Of a stretch of 64,000 bases of DNA, positions 34,178-45,633 are shown piece by piece. The stretch is from Rhizomys pruinosus (taxonomy: Eukaryota > Chordata > Mammalia > Rodentia > Spalacidae), in contig VZQC01011955.1 in NCBI GenBank assembly GCA_009823505.1, forward strand, positions 2,231,943-2,295,942, given 5' to 3'. Made by a program: the position numbers and the translations under genes. Under the pieces are notes generated by a model. It ran no database searches and was not told where the DNA came from. It saw nothing but the letters and a program-made list of their open reading frames with translations. Each line of letters opens with the position of its first letter. Positions within the stretch are counted from its first letter, which is position 1.

Positions 34178-34410
34178 TGGGAGGGGGTGGACAGATGGCT
34201 CAGTAGTTAAGAACACTTGCTGCTTTTGCAGAGGACCCAGGTTCAATTCCCAGTACCCACAGGGTAGCTGACAACTATCCATAACTCCAGTTCCAGGGGA
34301 TCTGATGTTGACATCCTCTTTTGGTCTTTGTGGGCGCTGCAAGCATGTGGTGCACTTACACACATGCAAGCAAAACACTCAAACACATAATATAAAAATA
34401 AATAAGATTT
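34178..34410 (+). mobile_element. B2/B3-type SINE
   Basis: gggtggacagatggctcagt through aacactcaaacacataatat. Confidence 0.88.
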
Positions 34411-34431
34411 TTTTTTTTTAGAAAAAAAAGT

Positions 34432-34915
34432 TTGGCTGGGCATGGTGGGATACACCTTTGATCCCAGAATTTGGGAGGCCAAGGCAGGTGAATCTCTGAG
34501 TTCAAGGCCAGCCTGGTCTACATAGTGAGTCCCAGGCCAGCTGGGGCTGCAGGGAGACCCTGTCTCAAAAATACAAAAAAAAAAGAATAAGAAAAGAAAA
34601 AGAGAAAAGACGTTATGAGGGGCCGGGGATATATGCCTTTAATCCCAGTGCTTAGGGGGCTGAGACAGGAGGGTCAGGGGTTGCAGGTAGGCCTCATCTA
34701 CATAGCCAGTTCAAGACCAGACCAGCCTGGGCTCTGAGAGACCCAGTCTAAAACAAAAACCAAAAATAAAGCCAGGCATGGTGTGTACACCTTTAATTCC
34801 AGCACTGAGGGTGCGGAGGGGAGATGTAGGGAGATCTCTGTGAGACTGAGGCCAGCCTGGTCTACATAGTTCCAGGCCAGCTGGGGCTACAGGGAATCCC
34901 AGTCTTAAAAAAATA
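34432..34915 (+). mobile_element. Three B1-type SINEs in a row
   Basis: A B1 (34432-34575), a diverged B1/B4-like copy (about 34620-34750) and a B1 (34768-34915), all on the plus strand. Confidence 0.85.
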
Positions 34916-35224
34916 ATAAAAATAAATAGAAAAACAAGCCACAAGCAATTAGGTCACCAGGATGGAATTTGTGGATTAATGCTGTTATCAAAGAATGAGT
35001 TAGTATCACTAGGGTCAATTTATGAGAAGAATTGAGTTTAGTCCTCTTCTTCTCATGCACAGATTTTCACACCTGTTTCCAGATTTCCTCATTCATGGAT
35101 TCCCTGATGCACGCATCCCTCAAAACTCTTGCAGGACTTACCACTTAATCCCAGTTGTCAATTTACTTGTCTCTCCTTATCAGTGTGCTGTGTTTAACCT
35201 CCTCGTCTACTGAACAAACTTAAC

Positions 35225-35480
35225 CTGTGGTCGGAAGCATCAGCTGCGTCAGTGGTTTGATCAGCACCTGATGCGTTTCCAGAAGAAGCAGAGGATGATC
35301 ACATATAAATCCTTATCTTTCCCATTTTAAACGAGTTGGCAGGTGCTCGCGTTTTCCCTGCTTTTCGCCCAACTCCCGGGGTCTGTGGTGGTTGACTCTG
35401 TGCCTACTCACCTCTTCCTTGGTCAGGACCTTGGAACCCCGCCGGCTGGCCTGGAGGAGGTTCCTACACTTCACCTTTGA
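35225..35480 (+). mobile_element. Possible LTR fragment related to 13.23-13.55 kb
   Basis: The right half (caactcccggggtctg, ttgactctgtgcctactcac, ggtcaggaccttggaacccc, gctggcctgga) aligns by eye with 13445-13530 of the ERV LTR in intron 2. The left half has a possible TATA element (acatataaatcc, about 35302). The boundaries are not resolved. Confidence 0.4.
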
Positions 35481-35727
35481 ACTCTGGCGCTGGAAATTTC
35501 CCAAATGTATAGGAAGATTCATCTACGTAGCATCGTACTAATGCCAGTTCCCTTGCTTTCATATTGAACCAGTTATAGAAGGTGTTGCCATGGATTCAAG
35601 TGAGTCCATAATTATTTCAAAATGAAAATTTTGGGCCAGTGGGTTGGCTCAGCAGGTAAAAATGTTTGCTTATAAAGGCCTGATCATCACAGGAAATCAG
35701 TCCCTGGAACACATGGTGAAAGGGAGG

Positions 35728-36042
35728 ACTGATTCCCCACATTGTCTTCTGACTTCAACATGCACAGGAACACACACGCACACACATACTGATTCCCCAC
35801 ATTGTCTTCTGACTTCAACGTGCACAGGAACACACATGCACACACGCACACACATACTGATTCCCCACATTGTCTTCTGACTTCAACGTGCACAGGAACA
35901 CACATACACACGCACTGATTCCCCACATTGTCTTCTGACTTCAATGTGCACAGGAACACACAAGCACACACATACTGATTCCCCACATTGTCTTCTGACT
36001 TCAATGTGCATAGGAACACACATGCACACATACACACGCACA
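35728..36042. repeat. Five-unit minisatellite grown from a SINE tail
   Basis: Units starting actgattccccacattgtc are at 35728, 35788, 35856, 35914 and 35974 (58-68 bp each). Each ends in a CA-rich stretch of variable length. The first unit is continuous with an old B2-related SINE that starts at about 35635 (ggccagtgggttggctcagc). Confidence 0.92.
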
Positions 36043-36069
36043 AATAGTAACTTTTTTTGGTCTTTTTTA

Positions 36070-36282
36070 AAAATTTATCATTTTATGTGTATGAGTGCAC
36101 TGTCTGCATGTAAGTGTGTGCAGCCATGCAATGCTGCAGAGGTCAGAAGAGGGTGTCGGATTCCCCTAGAACTGGAGTTAAAGATGGTTCTTAGCTGCCA
36201 TGTGGGTGATAGGAATTGAACCCAGGTCCTCTGTAAGAGCAGTCAGTGCTCTTAACCACTGAGCCATCTCTCCAGCCCCTTT
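36070..36282 (-). mobile_element. B2/B3-type SINE
   Basis: Antisense: tatgtgtatgagtgcactgt through gagccatctctccagccc. Confidence 0.9.
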
Positions 36283-36362
36283 TTTGATCTTTTTGAGATA
36301 GGGTCTCCCTGTAGCCCCAGCTAGCCTGGAGTGGCCTGGAACTTGCTATATAGACCAGGCTG

Positions 36363-36678
36363 GCCTTGAACTTCAGAGATCCGCCAGCTCTCAAGTGCTG
36401 GGATTACTATGCCCGATATAAATAGTAACTTTTTTTTGTTTTGTTTTGTTTTTGTTTTGTTTCGAGACAGGGTCTCCCTGTAGCCCAGCTGTCCTGGAAC
36501 TCACTCTATAGACCAGGCTGGCCTTGAACTTCAGAGATCCGCCAGCTCTCAAGTGCTGGGATTACTATGCCCGATATAAATAGTAACTTTTTTTTGTTTT
36601 GTTTTGTTTTTGTTTTGTTTCGAGACAGGGTCTCCCTGTAGCCCAGCTGTCCTGGAACTCACTCTATAGACCAGGCTG
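36363..36678. repeat. Exact 158-bp tandem duplication within antisense B1 sequence
   Basis: cttcagagatccgccagctc occurs at 36371 and again at 36529. The bases between (a B1 5' end, cccgatataaatagtaact, a TTTTG-rich stretch and a B1 3' part) are repeated without a visible difference. Confidence 0.9.
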
Positions 36679-36784
36679 GCCTTGAACTCACAAAGATCTG
36701 CCTGCCTCTGCCTCTGCCTCCCAAGTGCTAGGATTAAAGGCGTGGGCCACCAAGCCCTGCTACAAATAGTAACCTTTTTTCTTT

Positions 36785-36935
36785 TTTGGTCTTTTTGAGA
36801 CAGGGTCTCCCTGTAGCCCCAGCTGTCCTGGAACTTGCTCTGTAGACCAGGCTGGCCTTGAACTCACAAAGATTGCCTGCCTCTGCCTCCCAAGTGCTAG
36901 GATTAAAGGCGTGGGCCACCACACCCGGCTACAAG
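36785..36935 (-). mobile_element. B1 SINE
   Basis: Antisense, near full length: gagacagggtctccctgtag through gggccaccacacccggct. It lies in a row of antisense B1 pieces from 36284. Confidence 0.9.
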
Positions 36936-36964
36936 TAGTAACTTTTTAAAAGAAAAGTTAAAAT

Positions 36965-37330
36965 GTTGTATTAGTTCCCCAATGCCATGACACACACCTG
37001 AGTTATCCACTTACAGGAAGAAAAGGTTCATTTAGTTCCTGGTTTTGGAGGCTTCAGTCCATGACCAGGTGGTTCTGTTGCTCTGGGCCTGTGGCAGGGC
37101 AGCTGTGGGAGCACCTGATGGCTGAAACCACTTAGACCATGAACTAGGTGCCAAAAGTAGAAGTCTGAGTCCCATAATCCCTGGTGGAGACATGCTATCA
37201 ATGACTCAAAGACCTCCTGAGAGGCCTGTTTCTTTAACCCTCTATCACCTCCCACTGGTGACACTCTGGGGACCAAGCTTTAACACATGGGCCTTTGGAG
37301 ACAATCAAGGTCTAACCTATGGCAGTGCCC
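36965..37330 (+). mobile_element. Ancient interspersed repeat, family uncertain
   Basis: tattagttccccaatgccat, ggttcatttagttcctggtt, tggttctgttgctctgggcc and cacatgggcctttggagaca resemble the rodent form of an old mammalian dispersed repeat. I cannot assign the family. Confidence 0.4.
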
Positions 37331-38100
37331 TTGTCTTCAGAGATAATATTCTGAAATATTGGTACATGGAAATATGTATTAGTTTTCTGTAATCCATAAT
37401 CAGCTATTAAACATGCTGGCTCAGCACAACACTAAATGTTAGCTTCAGTTTCTGTGGATCAGGAGGCGCCCAAGACAGCCTTCCTTTGGTCTCTAATTAT
37501 TCAGTCTTTCTGACATGAAAAATATACTTGTTACCTCCCAGGATCTCACGGATCTAATCATAGCCTTACCTCAAGGGTATAACCTCATCATGCAAATCAG
37601 ATTGTCATATTCAGGTTCCTTAAGTACTACAGTCACTTGATATGAAAATGTGTGAGTCAGGGCATGGTGCTATACTTTACATTTGTTTTTTGTTTTTTGT
37701 TTTTTTTTCAGGCACCATGGACAAAATAAATTCTCCAGAGCTTTTGTGCTTCTCTTTAACATCCCATAGGACTGGAGAGATAGCTGTAGATCTGCACTCC
37801 CAGGTCCCCTATTTTTACAATGGGAAACACTAAACAGAGACGAATGTCTACAACAGGTTCAGAGAAATCAAGGGCAACCTAACATAGACTGGGTTACAAA
37901 CAGCTCTTTGGAGAAGGAGATTTTAGCACAGGGACACAACAGGCCGGACTGGCCCCAGGGTACTTTGACCAGGTCCACCTTTCCGCCCTACAGGCCTGGG
38001 ATAGAATTACACCACCCACTGAATCCCAGGCCAGTTCATTATTATTTCCTAGGCAAAAACCTGAGGACCCCCTATCTGACTTTATCTTTTTTTTTTCTTT
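37331..38100. other. Low-copy intergenic stretch
   Basis: No recognised SINE or exon. Poly-T and TTTTG runs at about 37685-37710. Confidence 0.5.
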
Positions 38101-38116
38101 GCTAATCTGTGACCTG

Positions 38117-39466
38117 GCCTGGATTCCTTTTTTTTTTTTTTCACATAAATTTATTTTTATTTTTTTAACAAATCTAGACCCGTGTTCCTGCCCATTCCCC
38201 CACCCCCACCAGAGCTCATGCATTCTGCCAAACATGCTTTTCATCTCTTTCTCAGTCTTTCTCAATATTCTCCATGAGGAAGTTGACTGTTTTGAGCAGA
38301 AGTTCACTGTTTCAGTCAGTTCTTCGATGCAGTCCTTTCTGTTGTTGTTGTTTCCAATATGCATCACGCCCAACTGCTTTGGACAAAAGCTCAGGGGGCC
38401 CTACACAAGAAATACTTACAACTAGGTAATTGGCACCAGCATCCACAGATGAGGGATACCATTCGTCGTCTGTCTTTTCTGGGACTATGTTACTTCACTC
38501 AGCATGATGTCCTCTAGCTCCAGCCATTTTCCTGCAAAGCTGGTGATGTTGTCTTTCTTTACTGCTGCATAGAACTCCATTGTGTAGATGTATCACATTT
38601 TCTCTATCCACTCATCAGTTGAGGGACATTTGGGTTGGTTCCAGCTCCTTGCTATTGTGAAGAGAGCTGCAATAAACATGGCTGTGCATGTATCTCTGTG
38701 GTGGCGTAAGTCTTGAGGGCACTTGCCTAGGAGTGGTATGGCTGGGTCCGGTGGCAAGTTTATTCCAAGTCTTCCAAGGGTTCTCCACACTGCTTTCCAT
38801 AGTGGCTGTACGAGTTTACATTCCCACCAGCAGTGGATGAGTGTTCCCCTTTCCCCACAACCTCTCCAGCACTTGGTATCATTTGTTTTCTTGATGCTAG
38901 CCAGTCTTATTGGAGTAAGATGATATCTTAAAGTGGTTTTGACTTGCATTTCCTTAATGATTAGTGATGTTGAACACTTCTTAAGGTGTTTCTCAGACAT
39001 CTCTAATTCTTCATTTGTGAAGTCTCTGTTCAGTTCTTTGCTCCATCTATTGAGTGGGTCATTTGTTTTCTTTTTTCTTTGTTTTTTGAGTAGTTTATAT
39101 ATTCTGGAAATCAATGCTTTGTCAGATGTATCTGCAGTGAAGGTTTCCTTCCACTCTGTGGGATTTCTCTTTACTTCCTTGATTGTTTCTTTAGATGTAC
39201 AGAAGCTTTTGAGTTTAATGAGGTCCTATTTGTCAATTGTCGACCTTAATTCTTGCACAGCTGGTGTCTGATTTAGGAAGTCTTTTCCTACATCTATGTC
39301 TTGTAGTCTGCTGCCAACTTTTTCTTCTATCAGCTTCAGAGTTTGGGGTTTCACGTTGAGGTCTTTGAGCCATCTGGAGTTGACTTTTGTACAGGGTGAG
39401 AGGTAGGGGTTTCATTTCATTCTTCAAGTGGTGATCCAGTTTTGCCAACACCACTTGCTGAAGATA
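38117..39466 (-). mobile_element. L1 3' end, 5'-truncated, relatively intact
   Basis: Antisense L1: 3' UTR (about 38140-38450) and then the ORF2 C-terminal part. A single frame is open on the minus strand from 39114 to 38593 (173 codons) with L1 ORF2 landmarks [38 protein letters not shown] and [13 protein letters not shown]. The copy is truncated in ORF2 and ends at about 39466 next to a B1 (39496-39620). It is the cleanest L1 3' end here and served as reference for the noisy copies. Confidence 0.95.
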
Positions 39467-39495
39467 CTTTACATTTGTGAAAATAGCCCATCTTT

Positions 39496-40150
39496 GTGGG
39501 GTGTGGTGGTGCACACCTTTAATTCCAGCACTCAGGAGGCAGGGGGATTTCTGTGAGTTCAGCCTGGTGCCAGAGGGAGCTATAGGGAGACCACATCTCA
39601 AAAAGACCAAAAAAAAAGAAAGAAAAAGAAAAAAAGCCCAGCTTTACTGCTGGGAGTTTTGTGTTTTTTTGAGACAGGGTCTCTCTATAGTCCTAGCTGG
39701 CCTGGAACTCACTCTGTAGACCAAGGCCAGCCTGGCCTTGAACTCACAGAGATCCACCTGCCTCTGCCTCTGCCTCCTGAGTGCTAGGATTAAAGGCATG
39801 TGCCACCATGCCTGGCTTAAAGATGGTTCTTAGCTGCCATGTGGGTGCTGGGAATCAAACCCGGGTCCTCTGCAAGAGCAGTTGGTCCTCTTAACTGCTG
39901 AACCATCTTTCTAGCCCAGTTTTCTTTTTTTAAATTTTATTTATTTTTTATGTGTATGAATGTACTGTCTGCATGTAGGTTTGTACACCCTTGTCATGCA
40001 ATGCCTTGGAGGTCAGAAGAGGGTGTCAGATTCCCCTGGAACTGGGTTAAAGATGGTTCTCAGCCGCCATGTGGGTGCTGAGGATCGAACCTGGGTCCTC
40101 TGAAAGAGCAGTCAGTGCTCTTAACTGCCAGGCCATCTCTCCAGCCCCCT
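39496..40150. mobile_element. B1 (+), B1 (-), B2 fragment (-) and B2 (-) cluster
   Basis: A plus B1 (39496-39612), an antisense B1 (39663-39815), an antisense B2 5' fragment (39818-39918) and an antisense full B2 (39935-40147). Confidence 0.88.
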
Positions 40151-40204
40151 AGCCCAGTTTTCTTAGATTGCTTTCTGCCTAGGGAATTATGGGAGTCTAA
40201 ATAT

Positions 40205-40400
40205 TTTTAATTTTTAATTATGCATATGTGTGTGTGCCTGTATGTGCAAGTGTACAAAGAGCCCAGAGGTATCAGATCTCCCCCTGGAGCTGGAATTTCA
40301 GGTGGTCATGAGCTACCCCATGTGGGTCCCGAGACTCAAATTTAGATCCTCTGCAAGAGCAGTACACAGTGCTAACCACTGAGCCATCTCCCCAGCACCT
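40205..40400 (-). mobile_element. B2-type SINE, old
   Basis: Antisense: tatgcatatgtgtgtgtgcc through actgagccatctccccagca. Confidence 0.78.
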
Positions 40401-40865
40401 GTCCTGGCAAAATTTTCTATATTCCTAGTATCCTATTCCTTCTGCGGCATGAATAAAGATGGGGAAATGAAGGGGCCTTGGGAAGGAAAAGATGCCTCTC
40501 ACTCAAGAATCTGCAACAGAACTGATAAGATCAAAATTTCCTACTGAGTTCATTTTTGATACAAACATCTCAAACACAAACATGGAAAGCTTCAAATAAA
40601 CTGTGCTTAGGCAAGAGCAGAATGAGTGTGCCCTTTGAGTCTGACTTTATCAGCACTGAACTCTTATCCCTAGATCTGAGCGGAGCTCCTCACAAACCAC
40701 CTCACAACCTCTTTACAAAAGGAAATCCTGTAAGATAAGAGAAATGGGCCAAGAGCGTGTGTCATTGTACTTAATTTCTGAACTTTAATTTTTAAACCTT
40801 GTTGCAAATCTTGCCCTTTGAATAATGTGACTTTTAAAAGCACAGAATCAAAACAAACACAGAAT
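40401..40865. other. Low-copy intergenic stretch
   Basis: No recognised element or exon. Confidence 0.5.
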
Positions 40866-40866
40866 C

Positions 40867-40868
40867 AT

Positions 40869-40908
<40 letters not shown>

Positions 40909-40945
40909 CTTTCTCTCTCTTCCTCTCTCCCTCTCCCCGTAGCTT
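40867..40945. repeat. (GT)n followed by a CT-rich microsatellite
   Basis: About 20 GT units, then tctctctcttcctctctccc. Confidence 0.95.
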
Positions 40946-41059
40946 AACTCTGAAGTGGGTACTCTTAATCTATACTTAGTAAAAGTTACTCTTTCTTTCA
41001 CTCTGACTCGTACTGAAATTCTTTTTTTTCCTTTTCAAACATGAGCCCATGCACCTCAG

Positions 41060-41240
41060 GGTAGCCCTGAACTTGTTACATAACCACAGATGACTTTAGA
41101 CGTCTGATTGTCCCACCTCCACCTCCTAAGCTGGGCTTTACAGAGGTACCCGTGACTTTATGCAGTGCTGGCGATGGATCTCGGGACTTCAAACATGCTA
41201 AGCAAGCACTCTTATCAACCGAGCTCTATCCCCAGCCCCT
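41060..41240 (-). mobile_element. B4/ID-related SINE, old
   Basis: Antisense pattern: gtagccctgaacttgttaca, a middle B1-like part, then gctaagcaagcactcttatc and gagctctatccccagcccc (the ID-like start reversed). Confidence 0.65.
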
Positions 41241-42370
41241 AACAGTTTTTGTGTGGTGTAGTCAAGGATCAGGCTTAGGGGACTGGAAGGTCCTGAGAAT
41301 GGAACTCCTCGGGCTACTGGTGGAATGCTGGGCTGTGTCTGCCCACTACAACTGACCGATTGGCAGCTTGGTTCCTGGGTGAGGACACCGCACTAATCAA
41401 AGTGCTCGCCCCTTGGGGTATCCATGTAGAATCAGCACACAAGAAGAAACACATCCCTAAAGTTGGCCTTCTAGGTGCTGTGCTTGCCTTTTCTTAGTCT
41501 CAGCTTGATATCCCACAGCAGATCTGCTGTGAACCTCTCTGGCTGTTTTCCTTTGGAGTCAGTCTCTCTTTCTTGGATTCCAGGAACCACAGGACTGATT
41601 GATACACATCTTTGTAACAAGGGGCTGAAACTACACCTAAGCAACTGCAAGCCTAGCAAGATAAACCCACCTACCCCCAAGTGAAGGCAATTATTTATGA
41701 AGGTGAGGCTGCTCCCTAGGTCAGGTATAGCCATACTATGGCATCCAAATTGGTCCCCTCAAGTGGAGATAGTGATAACCATATCTCTAGAGCCGGTGGC
41801 AGAACCTGAAGGAAATAATGGTTAACCAGAAAACACCTTAACCAAGAAAGTTTAATTACGCAAACCTCTAACCTCCAGCTCCAATTTTCCCTCTACTTAA
41901 ACCTGAAGGTCCTATCCGCACCTCAAAGATGGACTTGGGGAATCATGGGAACCCTTTTCTGTCCCTTTTTCCAGTACAACAACGTTGACCAAATCTCCAT
42001 TCTCTGCCTTTCACCTCTCATCTTTTTGTCATACTGGCACTTGTGGAGCCTCTGTTGACACTCCCAGAGCCAGTAACAAGGAGTTGATTTAATGGTTCTG
42101 CATCTCCCCCTCTCCCAGTCCAGATTATTTTCTAGCAAGTTCTGACATTATTTTATCTTATCTGTGCTAGTCAGCCCTCGAAATGGTCCCTGATTCTCCT
42201 TGTAAGAAATAAACCATTAAGGTCCATTTTCAGTGAGATGCACTTAGGGTTCATCAAAGAGTCACAGATAAGCAGGAAGCACTGGGCTAACCTCTACCAC
42301 CACCCGAAGCTGGTGATGCTAGGACCAGGCTGAACTATGAATTGGAAAATAAGGGCAAAATTGTCTACTC
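41241..42370. other. Low-copy stretch, possible LTR remnants
   Basis: No exon is recognised. Around 41830-42235, cttaaccaagaaagtttaat, taagaaataaaccattaagg and similar words could be an old LTR, but no termini or target duplication are visible. Confidence 0.35.
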
Positions 42371-42374
42371 GATT

Positions 42375-42500
42375 TTTTTTTTGGAGATAGACTCTCACTA
42401 TGTAGTCCTGGTTGGCCTCAAACTCACAGAAATCCCCCTTTCTCTGCCTCCCAAGTGCTGAGATTAAAGGAAGGTGTGTCATCATGCTCAGCAGAGCTGA
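42375..42500 (-). mobile_element. B1 SINE, diverged
   Basis: Antisense: ggagatagactctcactatg through ggtgtgtcatcatgctcagc. Confidence 0.78.
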
Positions 42501-42609
42501 TCAATTCCTGAGGTTCAGAAATAAATAGGACATAATATGATGACCCAGTAAAGCTGAGGGTGGATATGTGGGTGTTTGTTATTATGTAGACTTTATTTCT
42601 TTTATCCCA

Positions 42610-42612
42610 GTT

Positions 42613-42656
<44 letters not shown>
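42610..42656. repeat. (GT)n microsatellite
   Basis: About 20 GT units. Confidence 0.95.
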
Positions 42657-42657
<1 letters not shown>

Positions 42658-43049
42658 ACAGGAAGACAGGAGGACAACCTTCGGTATCAATTTTAGGAAT
42701 GCCCTCCACCTCGTTTGGGGCAAAGTCTCTCTTTTGTCTGGAGCTCACCAGTGTAGCTAGAATGACTGGCCAAGGGGCCCAGCCTCTGCCCCCCTCTCCC
42801 CTGCCCCCCAGTGCTGGGGTTACATACAGCCATCGCTCTTATCTTTGTACATGCATAGCATTTTTATCTGGGTTCTAGAGCTTGAACTCAAGTCCTTGTA
42901 TTTGGAAGACAAGCACTTTACTACTAAGCCATCCCTCCTGCCCAGTTTTTGTTTTAATGGAAGAGACACTTTGGTTCGTACGTTCAAAGGTTTTTAGTCC
43001 ATGGTCACTTGGCTCTATGTTTCTGGGCCAAAAGGCTGCTCATGGCAGC

Positions 43050-43220
43050 TAGGAGGGAAGTTAGGAGAGAGAGGAGGGGAGGACAGAGGACAGGAGAAGA
43101 GTGGAAGGGAAGAGAAGAGGGGACAAGATGGGAGGGGAGTGGAAGGGAGAAGAGAGGGGGCAAGATGGGAGGGGAGTGGAAGAGGAAGAAGGAGAAGGGG
43201 AGAAGAAGAGAGGAGAGAGA
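43050..43220. repeat. 170-bp purine tract (GGA/GAA-rich)
   Basis: An almost pure purine strand with an imperfect repeat of about 44 bp (gggacaagatgggaggggag recurs as gggcaagatgggaggggagt). Confidence 0.9.
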
Positions 43221-43964
43221 TTCTATAGTCTCATCTTGAAACATTTCACAATAACAAAGTAAGTGAGTCCTTTAAAAAAAACCCCACACGCCTTTAATCC
43301 CAGCTGTGGATCTCTGTGAGTTCAAGGCCAGCGTGGTCTACATAGTGAGTTCCAGGCCAGCTGGAGCTACAGGAAGACCCTGTAGACATAGAAGTCCCAG
43401 CCGAAATAACAAAAGAAGAAAAAGAAATAAAAATTTTCAAATTGAAGCAAATGATCCAGGCATTGTCATAGTCTCTGAAATAAGATCTTTTAGGGGCTTT
43501 GGCTAAATGATTTTTTTTTTTTGTATGTCAGTGCCTAATCAGTAAGAGCAAGAGCCCAGGAGCAGGGACTACAATAAAGACACTTGATTTCTAGATGACC
43601 TGGATGACAAGGAAAGGCGAGGGGCCATGGGACCAGGGAGCTGATTACCACAAAGTATCCTTACGGGGTTGGCACTGAATCTATTTCCCCAACCCCTGGG
43701 CCATGGAAGCTTTGCATTCCTTGGGGGTCTGCCACTCATCCGGGAGACCACAATGCTTCTGGGAGTCTTCTGCTGAGCACAGTGCTTTACCAGCAACTTG
43801 CTGCTTCCTGTTTTGATTTTTAAATTTCCTCAGTAATCTGACTTTTAACCAAATGCTTGTTGGTAGAGAAAAGGAAAAAGCAAAACTCTGTTTTCCTGTT
43901 AACTACTTTTATCTTTGAGCTAACACTGTCCTGGGTGTGTTCTCCATAAGCCAGTCTTTTTTTT

Positions 43965-44123
43965 TGGTCTTTTTGAGACAGGGTCTCCCTGTAGCCCTAG
44001 CTCTCCTGGAACTCACTCTGTAGATCAGGCTGGCCTTGAACTCACAAAGATCTGCCTGCCTCTGCCTCCCGAGTGCTAGGATTAAAGGTGTGCACCACCA
44101 TGCCAGGCTTCCACAAGCCAGTC

Positions 44124-44155
<32 letters not shown>

Positions 44156-44335
44156 GCCAGTCCGGTTTTTTTTTTTTTTTTTTTTCTTGCTGTTTTTCGA
44201 GACAGGGTCTCCCTGTAACCCTAGCTGTCCTGGAACTCACTCTGTAGACCAGGCTGGCCTTGAATTCACAAGATCCGCTTGCCTCTGCCTCCCAAGTGCT
44301 AGGACTAAAGGCGTGCGCTACCATGCCCGGCACAA
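43965..44335 (-). mobile_element. Two antisense B1 SINEs
   Basis: B1 at 43965-44110 and B1 at about 44160-44333. The word acaagccagtc occurs at about 44113, 44152 and 44331, so the second B1 and a poly-T stretch inserted with target duplication. Confidence 0.9.
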
Positions 44336-44797
44336 GCCAGTCTTATACTGCAATTCAGACCCAGTTAGGAAAGTCAGAAGTTCCAGTATATCAACTGAAA
44401 AATCACAGAGGATTTCGCCAGCGTCTCTTCATATTCATGCAGGGACTGGAAATACATATAACAAGGGATAACATTGGTAGTATTTCTTAGCTTTTTCTAC
44501 AATCTAAATTTGAAAAAGTTTAATTTTGGTGAAGGAAGTCTAAGAAAACGAGACCCAGTAATAATAGGAACTTGATTCAGACAGTACTTGTCCAGGTGTG
44601 TCTGGAGGTTGGCCGGGGTCAGCCTAGCCTCTCAGCCTCTCTCCCTTGAGGAGACAGAACAAAAGAGGTGCTCTCTGGGTATTTGCTGCATGAGCCCAAC
44701 AGCCTGTATCCTTCAGAGTCTTGATTTCTGTATTTGTAAAACTAAATTCCTGGGCTAGTCATGGTCAAAGTTATTCCAGTTCTAAAATTCTGCAGCC

Positions 44798-45040
44798 AGG
44801 GCTGGGGAGACGGCCTACTGGTTAAGAGCGCCGACCGCTCTTGCAGAGGACCTGGGTTCGATCCCCAGCACCCACATGGCTGCTGAGAACCGTCTTTAAC
44901 TCCAGTTCCAGGGGAGTCCGACGCCCTCTTCTGACCTCCGTGGCATTGCATGACACGGGTGCACAAACCTATATGCAGACAGTACATTCATACACATACA
45001 AAAATAAATTAAAAATTTATAAAAAATAAAAAATAAAATT
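44798..45040 (+). mobile_element. Young B2 SINE with target-site duplication
   Basis: ggggctggggagacggcctact through cattcatacacatacaaa. The flanks aaattctgcagccag (about 44785) and aaattctgcagccaa (about 45036) are a near-exact target-site duplication. No internal duplication. Confidence 0.92.
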
Positions 45041-45066
45041 CTGCAGCCAAGTTCAGGAGACTTCAA

Positions 45067-45290
45067 GGCCAAGGATGTGGCTCAGCTGGTAGAGGACTTA
45101 CCTAGCTGCAGGACTGGGTTCCATCCCTGTTGATGCATAAAACTGAACATGGTGGTGCATGCTTATAATCACAGCACCAGAGAGAGGGAGGCAGGATGTT
45201 CAGAAGTTCAAGGTCATTCTTGGCTACATGGTGAATTTGAGGCCAGCCTGGCCTACATGAGACTGAGAGAGGGCCAGGGAATGAAAGAAT
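45067..45290 (+). mobile_element. B4 SINE
   Basis: ID-like left half (aaggatgtggctcagctggt through ttccatccctgttgatgc) and B1-like right half (aacatggtggtgcatgctta through ggcctacatgagactgagag). Confidence 0.85.
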
Positions 45291-45574
45291 TCATTGTAGA
45301 AAGTCAGCCACACTTTGTCCTTGAGTGGATGGAACTGGTAAATGAAAACCCAAAAGGAGCTGGGGGTTCCCTCCCCCCCTCAAAAAAAAACCCCTGAGTG
45401 ACCCTTGAGGACCAGATCCTCAACTAACTTTGAGAAAACAAAAACCTTGGTTAATCTGGGCTAACTATGTGGCATTAAACATCCAAAAGGAAAGTATAAC
45501 CAGAAATAAATAGTAAGGCCTGAGAAATTGTTCTTTAGGTATAAAACTTGAGATCTTAGTAAAAAGACAAAAAG

Positions 45575-45586
45575 TAAAATAAATAA

Positions 45587-45632
<46 letters not shown>
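45575..45632. repeat. (TAAA)n microsatellite
   Basis: About 14 taaa/aaat units. Confidence 0.95.

Positions 45633-45633
<1 letters not shown>

Noticed and set aside
35728..36042. CRISPR-like array of five regularly spaced repeats
   Set aside because: Eukaryotic minisatellite: the units are contiguous and mutated copies of the whole period, without unique spacers, and arise from a SINE tail.
38593..39114. 173-codon open frame on the minus strand as a host gene
   Set aside because: It is the L1 ORF2 C-terminal part followed by a normal L1 3' UTR.
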